A program made the position numbers and the translations under genes. Below, piece by piece: positions 18,857 to 27,356 of a DNA stretch of 32,989 bases (position 1 is the first letter of the stretch; each line of letters starts with the position of its first letter). Under the pieces are notes generated by a model. The model saw nothing but the letters and a program-made list of their open reading frames with translations. It did no database searches and was not told the DNA's origin. The stretch comes from Candidatus Adiutrix sp. (lineage in GTDB: Bacteria; Desulfobacterota; Desulfarculia; Adiutricales; Adiutricaceae): positions 1-32,989 of the forward strand of contig JAISJK010000058.1 of the NCBI GenBank assembly GCA_031261565.1, read 5' to 3'.

Positions 18857-19707
18857 GGTCTTTCCCCCCGCAGACGAGCGACGCGTTCCTCAATAGGCGG
18901 GTGGGTGGCGAACCACTCGTTTAAAAATTTGGAATTCAAAGGGTTGACAATGCACATATGGGCCATATTGGCCGAGACCTCCCGGGGGGGGCGGCTGTAA
19001 GCGCCCAGTTTGGCCAGGGCCGAGGCCAGGCCGAAGGGGGTGCCGGCTATGTCGGCCCCGCCGTCGTCGGCCAGATATTCCCGGGAGCGGGAGATGCCCG
19101 CCTGGATGAGGAGGCCGGCCAGAGGGGCCAGAACCACCATTAAAATAACGGCCAGGGGGTGGCCGCTCCGGCCGTCCCGGCTGCCGCCGCCGCCAAAGAT
19201 GAGGCCGTATTTGGCTATATTGGCCAGTAGCATGATGGCCCCGGCCAGGACAGCGGCCACGGAGCCCACCAGGATGTCGCGGTTTCGGACGTGGGTCAGC
19301 TCATGGCCCAGCACCCCGGCCAGTTCCTCCCGGTTCAGAAGGGAGAGGAGGCCGGTGGTCACGGCCACCACGGCTTGGGCCGGGTTCCGGCCCGTGGCAA
19401 AGGCGTTGGGGGCCGGGTCATCGACAATGGCCACCCTGGGGGTGGGCAACCCGGCCCGCTCGGCCAGGTGGGTCACCAGCTGATAAAGTTCCGGGGCTTC
19501 CGCAGGCCCCACCAGCCGGGCCCGGGTCTGAGCCAGCACCAGGTCGGCTGAAAACCACCAGGCCCCCAGATTCATAACCAGGGCCATAACCAGGGCGATC
19601 TCCAGCCCCTGAGACCCGCCCAGGGCCTGGCCGCAGAAAAGCACCACCAGGGTCAGCAGGCTCAGGAGGAGGGCCGTCCGGAAGCGGTTATTCAGGGCCG
19701 GGGACAT
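18853..19707 (-). CDS. htpX: M48 family zinc metalloprotease HtpX
   Basis: LAGVLGHELTHVRNRDILVGSVAAVLAG, ISRSREYLADDGGADIAGTPFGLASALAKL, FATHPPIEERVARLR. Confidence 0.95.
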   Translation of the reverse strand: MSPALNNRFRTALLLSLLTLVVLFCGQALGGSQGLEIALVMALVMNLGAWWFSADLVLAQTRARLVGPAEAPELYQLVTHLAERAGLPTPRVAIVDDPAPNAFATGRNPAQAVVAVTTGLLSLLNREELAGVLGHELTHVRNRDILVGSVAAVLAGAIMLLANIAKYGLIFGGGGSRDGRSGHPLAVILMVVLAPLAGLLIQAGISRSREYLADDGGADIAGTPFGLASALAKLGAYSRPPREVSANMAHMCIVNPLNSKFLNEWFATHPPIEERVARLRGERP

Positions 19708-19716
19708 GGGTTGACC

Positions 19717-20379
19717 TCAATTAAAAAAAGTGCGCACGGCCCGAAAATTTTCAGCCACCCGGGCCGCTCCGGACAGGCTGGGGCCGTGGCCGGGGAGAAT
19801 CAGCTCCACCTCGGGCAGCCCGGCCAGGCGCTCAATACTGGCGGCCAGAGACGGGGTGGAGCCGCCCGGAAAATCCGTCCGCCCCACCGAGTGGGCGAAA
19901 AGGACATCGCCGGTGACCAGCAGTTTGGCCTCGGGCCAGTGGAGGCAGAGGCTGCCCGGGGTGTGGCCGGGGCAGAGATACAGATAGACGGTTTTATCTC
20001 CCAGAGGGAGCGGCCCCTCCTCCAGGGTGCGGCCTATAGAGCCCCGGGGAAAATCCAGGCCCATCCAGGGGAAAAATTCCTGCCCCGGCCCCTGGAGAAA
20101 CCTGGCCTCGGCCGCGCTCATGGCCTGGGTGGCCCCATAGTCAAATTCCAGTATTTCCCCGGCCTCCATGTGGTCAGGGTGGCAGTGGGTGTGCAGCACC
20201 ACGGAGATGTCGGTGGGGCTCAGGCCGTCGGCCTCAATCTGCCTGACCAGATGGGGCCACAGATGTTTGTGGCCGGGGTCAATGAGCACTTTTTCCGGCC
20301 CGTCGAGGATGATGGTGTTGCAGTTGTTTTCACCTGTGGAGGTGAAGGGGTAGAAATAAACCGACGGCGCGACCTGCAT
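19717..20379 (-). CDS. MBL-fold metallo-hydrolase
   Basis: VVLHTHCHPDHMEAG, LCPGHTPGSLCLHWPEAKLLVTGDVLF, LILPGHGPSLS. Confidence 0.93.
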   Translation of the reverse strand: MQVAPSVYFYPFTSTGENNCNTIILDGPEKVLIDPGHKHLWPHLVRQIEADGLSPTDISVVLHTHCHPDHMEAGEILEFDYGATQAMSAAEARFLQGPGQEFFPWMGLDFPRGSIGRTLEEGPLPLGDKTVYLYLCPGHTPGSLCLHWPEAKLLVTGDVLFAHSVGRTDFPGGSTPSLAASIERLAGLPEVELILPGHGPSLSGAARVAENFRAVRTFFN

Positions 20380-20443
20380 GGCTTGACTCCTTAACTATTA
20401 TAAGAATAAAGCCTGAAGGCGGCCGCGTCAAGTTTGACCGGGG

Positions 20444-21424
20444 TTAAAAGACGATTTCCACCTGATTGGGGCCGATAATCCGCCCGGAAATGGTTTTTTT
20501 GCTGCTCTGGTTGAGCACGGGAATGGTCTCGCCCAGGGCACCGTCCTGCTTGGCCAGGCCGGAGTCGGTCACCCGCAGCCCGCCCTGCTGGGCAATAATG
20601 GTCACTGCATCGCCCCGGCGAACCATGAGGCTTTTGGTCAGGTGGCGCTCCTTGACCACTTCCCCGGTGGTCAGGCTGGTCTTGAGAGTGGCTCCGGTGG
20701 TCAGGGCCAGGCTGGTCAGCGCGCCCTTGGCCTGGGCAAAGGGGGCCAGGGTCAGGCTGAGGTCGGTCTCGGTCAGCACCTGGCCCTTGGACAGGGTGCG
20801 GGTGGCCACCACCGCCGGGATGGAGAGGTCAATCTGGGCGGTGACCCGGGCCCGGGCCACTTCCCGGCCGTCCACAGCGAAAAAAAAGGCACCGCTCAGG
20901 TAGGTGGGGTTGGTGGAGGCCTGGGGGGCAAAGCGGTAGGAGGTCTGGCCGGGGGGCAGGGTGGGCAGGTCACTGAAATTGACGCTGACCAGCTCAAATT
21001 TACCGCTCTGATAGGGCTCGGTCTCGGCCAGATATTTGGTCAGAGCCCGGCGCAGGGTGTCCTGGCTCAGCTCCTGGCCCCGGCCGGTGAGACGCAGCTC
21101 CTCCGGCAACTGCCAGGTGGTCTCCGAGAGATCCAGGCGGCTGGCGGTCAGGCGCTGCTCCAGTTGGGCCCGCCGGAGGGCCAGGGTCTGGCCGGCGGCC
21201 GGGGCCGGCCCCAGGTCGAGGGCGGCCAGCTTTTCGGCCAGGTCGGCCCCGGCCGGGTTCAGCAGGGTGATTTCGGCCATGGCCCCCAGGGTCAGGCGCG
21301 GCCCATCGACCGTTGTCTCGGCCGGAACCGTCACCGCCACCTGGGCGGCGGCCAGGGGCCGGGCCAGGATCATGAGGATCAGGAGGGCCAGGCCCAGATT
21401 ACGGGTCAGACGGGTCACGGCCAT
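20444..21424 (-). CDS. flgA: flagellar basal body P-ring formation chaperone FlgA
   Basis: VVATRTLSKGQVLTETDLSLTLAPF..., VVKERHLTKSLMVRRGDAVTIIAQQGGLRVTDSGLAKQDGALGETIPVLNQSSKKTISGRIIGPNQVEI. Confidence 0.93.
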   Translation of the reverse strand: MAVTRLTRNLGLALLILMILARPLAAAQVAVTVPAETTVDGPRLTLGAMAEITLLNPAGADLAEKLAALDLGPAPAAGQTLALRRAQLEQRLTASRLDLSETTWQLPEELRLTGRGQELSQDTLRRALTKYLAETEPYQSGKFELVSVNFSDLPTLPPGQTSYRFAPQASTNPTYLSGAFFFAVDGREVARARVTAQIDLSIPAVVATRTLSKGQVLTETDLSLTLAPFAQAKGALTSLALTTGATLKTSLTTGEVVKERHLTKSLMVRRGDAVTIIAQQGGLRVTDSGLAKQDGALGETIPVLNQSSKKTISGRIIGPNQVEIVF

Positions 21425-22206
21425 TACCGCTTCAGGTTGTTGGCGATGGACAGCATCTCGTCAGAGGTGGTGATGGCCTTGGAGTTCATTTCATAGGCCC
21501 GCTGAGCCACGATCATGTTGACCATTTCCGAGACGACTTCGACGTTGGACATTTCCAGAAAGCCGTGGGCGATGGTGCCGAAGCCCTCTTCCCCGGGGTT
21601 GCCGTCAATGGCCGGGCCGGAGGCCTCGGTGGGCTGGTAGATGTTGTAGCCCATGGCGAAGAGGCCCGGGGGGTTGATAAAGCGGGACAGCTCGATGCGG
21701 CCCTCGGCCACGATCTCGCCCCGCTGGTTTAAGGCGCTCATAAACCCGGCCGAATCCACGGTAAAGTGGACGGCGTCTTCGGGCACCACAAACTCCGGGT
21801 CGAGGGGGTTGCCGTCCTGGGTGACGATGACCCCGTCGCTGTTGAGCTTCCAGGAGCCGTCCCGGGTGTAGTAGAGCTCGCCATTGCGGATGACCCGGAA
21901 GTAGCCTTCGTTTTCAATGGCCATGTCCAGAGGGCTGTCGGTCTTGTTATAGTCGCCCTGGGTGTGGATTTTGGCCGTGGAATTGACCTTGGTGCCCAGG
22001 CCGACCTGGACGCCCACGGGAATTTGTTGCCCGCCGATGGTCTCAGTGCCGGCGAATTTGTGGGTCTGATAGATCAGATCCTCGAATTCAGCCCGGTTTT
22101 TCTTGAAACCAGTGGTGTTGACGTTGGCCAGGTTGTGGGCGATGACATCCAGATGGGTCTGCTGGCCGATCATGCCGGTGGCTGCGGTGTAGAGTGATCT
22201 CATCAT
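21424..22206 (-). CDS. flgG: flagellar basal-body rod protein FlgG
   Basis: MMRSLYTAATGMIGQQTHLDVIAHNLANVNTTGFKKNRAEFEDLIYQ...YTRDGSWKLNSDG...LEMSNVEVVSEMVNMIVAQRAYEMNSKAITTSDEML. Confidence 0.97.
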   Translation of the reverse strand: MMRSLYTAATGMIGQQTHLDVIAHNLANVNTTGFKKNRAEFEDLIYQTHKFAGTETIGGQQIPVGVQVGLGTKVNSTAKIHTQGDYNKTDSPLDMAIENEGYFRVIRNGELYYTRDGSWKLNSDGVIVTQDGNPLDPEFVVPEDAVHFTVDSAGFMSALNQRGEIVAEGRIELSRFINPPGLFAMGYNIYQPTEASGPAIDGNPGEEGFGTIAHGFLEMSNVEVVSEMVNMIVAQRAYEMNSKAITTSDEMLSIANNLKR

Positions 22207-22233
22207 AATATCGGCTCTCCTTTAAAGCCGTGA

Positions 22234-22941
22234 TCAGCTGAGTTTGCCGAGCTGGCTGATGACTTTGTCATCCATTTCCTGCTTAGTGTGGACTATTTTT
22301 TGCAGCGCCTCGTAAATGCGGTAGAGCTCGATCATCTGCACTGACTCGTTGACCGGGTTGACATTAGATTTTTCCAGATAGCCCTGCTCCATGGTGGTGT
22401 TTTCCGCCGGGCCGGGCTCGAAGGCCGGGCTTTTGGGCACATAGAAGTCATAGCCTTCCTTGATCAGCATGTTGGGGTCGTCAAACTCGGCCAGCTCAAT
22501 CTGCCCGATCTCCACAAACTCGCCGTCCTGATTGACGGCCTGAACCCGGCCCTCCCGCTCAATGATGACCTGTTTGGCCCCTTCGGGCACAAAGCCGGCC
22601 CCCACCAGGGGGTCGCCGTCCATGGTCACAATCTGGCCGTCGGAATTGACCTTGAAATTGCCGTTGCGGGTATAGCGGATGCCGGCGGCCGTCTCCACCT
22701 GAAAAAAGCCGGGGCCAGCCAGGGCCAGGTCGAGGTCGCGGTCGGTCAGCTCGTCCGGCCCCTGGCCGAAATAGGTCTTGGACTGCTTGACCAGAAAGCC
22801 CTCAAAGATGGGCACATCCTTTTTAAAGCCGGGGGTGCTGACGTTGGCCATGTTGTTGGCCGTGAGGTTCATCCGCTCTTCCTGGGCCATCATGCCCAGG
22901 TAGGTGTGGTTGAGCTGATAGGGATAAGGTCCGATAAACAT
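22234..22941 (-). CDS. flgF: flagellar hook-basal body protein (FlgF-like)
   Basis: LTANNMANVSTPGFKKDVPIFEGF...YTRNGNFKVNSDGQIVTMDGDPL...LEKSNVNPVNESVQMIELYRIYEALQKI. Confidence 0.88.
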   Translation of the reverse strand: MFIGPYPYQLNHTYLGMMAQEERMNLTANNMANVSTPGFKKDVPIFEGFLVKQSKTYFGQGPDELTDRDLDLALAGPGFFQVETAAGIRYTRNGNFKVNSDGQIVTMDGDPLVGAGFVPEGAKQVIIEREGRVQAVNQDGEFVEIGQIELAEFDDPNMLIKEGYDFYVPKSPAFEPGPAENTTMEQGYLEKSNVNPVNESVQMIELYRIYEALQKIVHTKQEMDDKVISQLGKLS

Positions 22942-23002
22942 AAGCGCCTCTCAGGGGCGGCCGTCACCAAAATAGCGCGGCCCGTGGTTCGCTTTACAGG
23001 TA

Positions 23003-23018
23003 AGCAATTTCAGGGCCA
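23003..23018 (-). promoter_or_regulatory. candidate sigma-54 promoter (-24/-12) upstream of flgF
   Basis: Minus strand TGGCCCTGAAATTGCT: GG and GC separated by 10 nt as in TGGCACG-N4-TTGCW; ~60 bp upstream of the flgF start. Confidence 0.5.
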
Positions 23019-23033
23019 AGTTTAAGGCGCGAA

Positions 23034-23065
23034 GCCCCGGCGGGAGCAGCCGCTCCAGCCGGGGC
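23034..23065 (-). terminator. hairpin terminator after flagellin gene
   Basis: GCCCCGGCTGGAGCGGCTGCTCCCGCCGGGGC, strong GC stem just past the flagellin stop; weak U tract. Confidence 0.5.
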
Positions 23066-23090
23066 CGGTTTAGGGTTATCCGCCGGGGGC

Positions 23091-24932
23091 TTAGCCGAGG
23101 AGGGACAGGGCCAGCTGGCTCAGGGAGTTGGCTTGGGCCAGCATGCCCACGGCCGCCTGGACCATGACGTTGTTCTTGGTGAACTCGGTCATTTCCTTGG
23201 CCACATCCACATCCGAGATGCGGCTTTCCGAGGCCTGCAGGTTTTCAGCCTGAATCTCCAGGTTGGTCATGGTGTTTTCCAGCCGGTTCTGCATGGCCCC
23301 GAGGTCGGCCCGCACCTTGTCTTTGCGGATAATGGCCTCATTCAAGGCGTCCAGAGCTTCCTGGGCGCTGGACTGGGTGCGCACTTCCGCCCCCGCCCAG
23401 TTGCCGTCGGCCGCGTTCTGAATCTCGACGAAAGAGTCGCGATCCAGACCGATGATGTTGTTGGCGATTTTACCGCCGATGCCCACCAGGTTGTATCGAT
23501 TGGCTGCGGTTTCGTCTCCGGTGTTGAAGTCGTAGGAAGTGCCGCTGCCGATATTGGCGATCCACAAGTCCCGATCATGGCCCACATCGCGGCCGTTTAA
23601 GGTGACGTTCCAGACGGCGTTGCCCCGGTCGGCCTTGGTCTGGACGGGGGTCATGGTGGCCCAGAACTCGCCGCCCAGGCTTAAGTTGGTTCCGGACTGA
23701 TTTTCCGCTCCGGTGGCCAAATTTAGAAATTTAACCGCATCGAGAGCCGACTGGGCCAGGGTGGCCGATGTATCGCTGGCTTTAACCCCTCTTTCGCAGG
23801 CCAGGATGTCGTTATTGTCGCCGCCATCCTTGTGGAAGACATAGATCATGCCGCTGTCGCCGCTTTGCATGGCCCAGAAACTCTTGGAATTAATATTGAT
23901 TGCGCTGACCAGAGCTGTAGCCCGATTGCCGTCTGCGGCGATAGCATGGATTACATCTTTACCTTTACCCTCAATGCCGAATTCAGTCTTAGCGGCAGTG
24001 GCTGAGCCCACATAATAAGTTTCGTTGCCAATACATACGGCGAAAGCGGCTAAACCGCTAGTGACCACCAGATCGCTAGCCGCGCCTGACCCAATTCTAA
24101 TGCCCACCCGGCTCTGGGTGCCGAGGTTGACCTTATCCACCAGATCCTGCAGGCTCTCACTGGAGGTGACCCGATAGACGCCGGCGGTGTATTTGCCGCT
24201 GAGGAGGTTGGTGTCGACATCTTCTTTCCAGTCCCAGTTGTAGCCGTAGCTGAAAGTCGCGCCGCTGACAAAGCCGGCCGGGCCGTCCAGGCTGGGGAAA
24301 CCGGCCGTGCAGCAGCCGGGGCCGCCCAAGGGGCCGGCCGCAGCCGCGCCCTGGCCCCAGATATCGTTCTTGGCGTCGCCGCCCACCCGCAGACCAGTGG
24401 AACTGGTGGCCCGGACATCGCCGATATTGATGAAATAATAGTCCTCGGCCGCATTGTTGCTGACCCCGAAGTGGACTTTCAGCCCCTGGCCGCCGTGCTG
24501 GTTGGTGATGGAGCCGTCCAGCAGCTTGACGCCGTTAAAGTTGGTGGCGTTGGCGATGCGGTCAATCTCCCGGGCCATGGCCTGGTATTCCGAGTTGATG
24601 ATATCCCGCTGCACCGTGGTGTAGGTGCCGGTGGCGGCCTGCTCGGCCAGCTCTTTCATGCGGGTCAGCTTTTCGTCAATAACCCCCAGGGCGCCGTCGG
24701 CCGTCTGAATCAGGCTGACGGCGTCGGCCGCGTTGCGGATGCCCTGCTGGGTGGTGGCGATATCGGCCCGCATGAGCTCGCGGATGGCCAGGCCGGCGGC
24801 GTCGTCGGCCGCGCTGGTGATGCGCAGGCCCGACGACAGGCGCTGGACGCTGGTGGCCAGTTTGCCGTAGGTGGTATTGAGGTTCCTGGCGGCGTTTTGG
24901 GCCATCATGTTGTGGTTGATGATCAGAGACAT
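23091..24932 (-). CDS. fliC: flagellin with expanded variable central domain
   Basis: Canonical N-terminus MSLIINHNMMAQNAARNLNTTYGKLATSVQRLSSGLRITSAADDAAGLAIRE and C-terminus LENTMTNLEIQAENLQASESRISDVDVAKEMTEFTKNNVMVQAAVGMLAQANSLSQLALSLLG; 613 aa. Confidence 0.97.
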   Translation of the reverse strand: MSLIINHNMMAQNAARNLNTTYGKLATSVQRLSSGLRITSAADDAAGLAIRELMRADIATTQQGIRNAADAVSLIQTADGALGVIDEKLTRMKELAEQAATGTYTTVQRDIINSEYQAMAREIDRIANATNFNGVKLLDGSITNQHGGQGLKVHFGVSNNAAEDYYFINIGDVRATSSTGLRVGGDAKNDIWGQGAAAAGPLGGPGCCTAGFPSLDGPAGFVSGATFSYGYNWDWKEDVDTNLLSGKYTAGVYRVTSSESLQDLVDKVNLGTQSRVGIRIGSGAASDLVVTSGLAAFAVCIGNETYYVGSATAAKTEFGIEGKGKDVIHAIAADGNRATALVSAININSKSFWAMQSGDSGMIYVFHKDGGDNNDILACERGVKASDTSATLAQSALDAVKFLNLATGAENQSGTNLSLGGEFWATMTPVQTKADRGNAVWNVTLNGRDVGHDRDLWIANIGSGTSYDFNTGDETAANRYNLVGIGGKIANNIIGLDRDSFVEIQNAADGNWAGAEVRTQSSAQEALDALNEAIIRKDKVRADLGAMQNRLENTMTNLEIQAENLQASESRISDVDVAKEMTEFTKNNVMVQAAVGMLAQANSLSQLALSLLG

Positions 24933-25008
24933 GGATATCCTCCTTGAGTTGCCCGGAAAGGGCCTGGGCGTCCCTGCCCATGTGGTGAATTTTTAAACTT
25001 TTTTTAAA

Positions 25009-25021
25009 CCCGTTAAACGGG
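25009..25021 (-). promoter_or_regulatory. short palindrome in predicted flagellin 5' UTR
   Basis: CCCGTT-T-AACGGG on the minus strand, followed by TTTAAAAAAAG. Confidence 0.35.
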
Positions 25022-25042
25022 CTTTGACCTTTCTTAGAGATT

Positions 25043-25070
25043 TTATCGGATACCTTCGGAGCTAACTTAA
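25043..25070 (-). promoter_or_regulatory. candidate sigma-28 (FliA) promoter of flagellin
   Basis: Minus strand TTAAGTTA-N12-TCCGATAA versus consensus TAAAGTTT-N11-GCCGATAA; ~110 bp upstream of flagellin ATG. Confidence 0.55.
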
Positions 25071-25180
25071 CGAATTTATAGTTAAAATAAACTTTAGGGA
25101 TAGCTGATAAATCGCTCTAGGCGGCCATGATTCACTTTTTCCCTTGCTTTTAGGGCTGATATGAATTACATAAAATATAA

Positions 25181-26542
25181 ATGCAGAGAATAGAGCACAA
25201 CCAAGCTTTTATAAAGTTAATGGCCACCTTCGTCATGTGGGTTCTTCAGGTCTCCATCTGGTCATGGGTGTGGATGACCCATTATGCCGATAATATCATG
25301 CGCCCCTTTGGCTACAAAGGCAATTGGCTGGTGGTTGCGGTCTACGGTCTTCTTTTTCTGCTGTTCACCCGTTTTTACGGGGGATATCAGGTCGGCTACT
25401 ACCGCAAATGGGATTTGGCCGTCTCCAACCTCCTGTCTCTTTTCCTGACCAACAGCGTCACTTATTTTCAAACCTGTCTGGTCGGGCGGGCCATCATGGA
25501 TTTTAAGCCGTTTGTGGGCATGACTCTTGCCCAGGCGGTGCTTGCCCTGCTGTGGGTTCAGACCGCCGGCGTTCTTTTCCGGCATTTGTTCCCGCCCTTT
25601 AAAATACTGATCGTTCACGGGGGAGGGAAGACCGCCGCAAACCTGATGGACAAAATGATTTTCCGGGAAGACAGATATTGCATAGAAGAGACCGTAGGCC
25701 TGGAAATCGGTTTTGAAATGGTCTGCTCAAAAATTTTGGCCTATAAAGTGGTCATTTTGTGCGATCTGCCGGCTAAAATGCGTAATACGCTGCTAAAATA
25801 CTGTTTTAGACATTCGATCCGCACCTACACCACTCCCAAACTTTCGGACATCCTGATCCGGGGGGCGGTAGACCTGGATTTGTTCGACACTCCCCTGCTT
25901 TTGAACCGCAACCAGGGGCTGACCGTAAGTCAGCGGGTCGTCAAACGGGCTCTGGATCTCAGCCTAACCATATTCGGGCTGATAGCGGCCGCTCCCTTCA
26001 TGATTATGACGGCCCTGGCCATCAAGGCATCTGACGGTGGCCCGGTCTTGTTCCTTCAGGATCGCTGCACCATAAATAACCGGATTTTTCGCATCTACAA
26101 ATTCCGGAGCATGATTGTGGACGCGGAAAAAGATGGCCTCCCCAATCCGGCCATTGATAATGACCACCGCATCACCCCGGTGGGGAGGGTTATCCGCAAG
26201 TTTCGCCTCGATGAACTGCCGCAACTATTTAATGTATTGAAGGGCGATATGAGCATAGTCGGCCCCCGGCCGGAGCGTTTAGAGCATGTGCTTAAATATA
26301 CGGAAGAAATTACTGAATTTGATTTCCGCTCCAAAGTCAAGGGGGGCATTACTGGCTACGCCCAAATCATAGGCCGCTACAACACCACCGCCTACGACAA
26401 GTTGAAAATGGATTTAATGTATATCACGAATTACTCGGTCTTAGAGGATTTAAAGCTGATATTGATGACCCTTAAGATACTGTTCAGCCGGGAAAGCACC
26501 GCCGGGTTTTCAAAAGGGAAAAATGACCCGCCAAGCCGGTGA
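25181..26542 (+). CDS. polyprenyl-phosphate sugar phosphotransferase (exopolysaccharide priming glycosyltransferase)
   Basis: N-terminal TM helices; C-terminal Bac_transf: KRALDLSLTIFGLIAAAPFMIMTALAIKASDGGPVLFLQDRCTINNRIFRIYKFRSMIVDAE...FRLDELPQLFNVLKGDMSIVGPRPER...GITGYAQIIGRYNT. Confidence 0.94.
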   Translation: MQRIEHNQAFIKLMATFVMWVLQVSIWSWVWMTHYADNIMRPFGYKGNWLVVAVYGLLFLLFTRFYGGYQVGYYRKWDLAVSNLLSLFLTNSVTYFQTCLVGRAIMDFKPFVGMTLAQAVLALLWVQTAGVLFRHLFPPFKILIVHGGGKTAANLMDKMIFREDRYCIEETVGLEIGFEMVCSKILAYKVVILCDLPAKMRNTLLKYCFRHSIRTYTTPKLSDILIRGAVDLDLFDTPLLLNRNQGLTVSQRVVKRALDLSLTIFGLIAAAPFMIMTALAIKASDGGPVLFLQDRCTINNRIFRIYKFRSMIVDAEKDGLPNPAIDNDHRITPVGRVIRKFRLDELPQLFNVLKGDMSIVGPRPERLEHVLKYTEEITEFDFRSKVKGGITGYAQIIGRYNTTAYDKLKMDLMYITNYSVLEDLKLILMTLKILFSRESTAGFSKGKNDPPSR

Positions 26543-26557
26543 AAGTTACATAAAAAA

Positions 26558-26588
26558 GAAACCGAGACTTAGGCGGAGTCTCGGTTTC
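26558..26588. terminator. perfect 12-bp hairpin after the sugar transferase gene
   Basis: GAAACCGAGACT-taggcgg-AGTCTCGGTTTC; U-rich tract lies on the minus-strand side (…ggtttcttttttatg). Confidence 0.6.
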
Positions 26589-26815
26589 AACAACAAGGAG
26601 AATGATTTGGAGTTTTAGCTATGGTCTTGGGCATGACCGTTGCCAAGTAGTGTTGCAAAGGCCGTGCCAAATCTTGGTAAGAGGGCTATATGCTCCTAAA
26701 TGACCTATTTTAATTGTATTTTATCTATAAATAGACTTAATTATAAATAGCCGCCGGTTCAAATTTTAGGTTTCTGGCCATCTTTAGTTCAAATAATAGG
26801 ACGGTGTTGGACAAA

Positions 26816-26838
26816 TTTTTGAACCGCCGGTTCAAAAA
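26816..26838. terminator. symmetrical (bidirectional-terminator-like) hairpin
   Basis: TTTTTGAACC-GCC-GGTTCAAAAA, perfect 10-bp arms. Confidence 0.5.
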
Positions 26839-26980
26839 ACAGCCCTCGGGCTCATAAATTTGGGCCATCTTAGCTTATGCTCCTCCCTGCTCCCGGGTCT
26901 GTCTTTCTTGTCTTATGGGTCAGGCCGGGTTATAATGAATAAAACTTGGCCGGCGGAGTAGAGCCGCATGAAACTTCAAC

Positions 26981-27352
26981 ATGAAACTCTTTGACCTGAG
27001 CGGCCCGGAAGCGCTGGAAGCCAGGCGGCTGATCAGGTGGCACCTGGGCTATGTGGGGCTGGTGGCCTTTTTTTTCTGGGTCATCTACTATTTTGGGTTT
27101 TTCAAGGCCAGCCCCTTTTTGCGGGAGGGCCCCATTTTCATCTATCTGGCCCCGCTGGTCACCATTGTTTTTGTGGCCGTTTCCCCCTGGCGCGGCCGCT
27201 GGCTCCGGGCGGCCCGGGACACCCGTGACCGCCTGGACGGCGAGCCGGTATTTTGCCTGATGGCCGCCCTGGTCTTTTATTTCGGCTTTTACCTCTATAG
27301 CCTCCTGTTGTGGGCCTTGGCCGCCCTGGGGCCCTCGATTTTTTATATGTAA
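26981..27352 (+). CDS. small integral membrane protein, unknown function
   Basis: 123 aa, 3-4 hydrophobic segments; directly upstream of the SBP gene. Confidence 0.6.
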   Translation: MKLFDLSGPEALEARRLIRWHLGYVGLVAFFFWVIYYFGFFKASPFLREGPIFIYLAPLVTIVFVAVSPWRGRWLRAARDTRDRLDGEPVFCLMAALVFYFGFYLYSLLLWALAALGPSIFYM

Positions 27353-27356
27353 TTTT

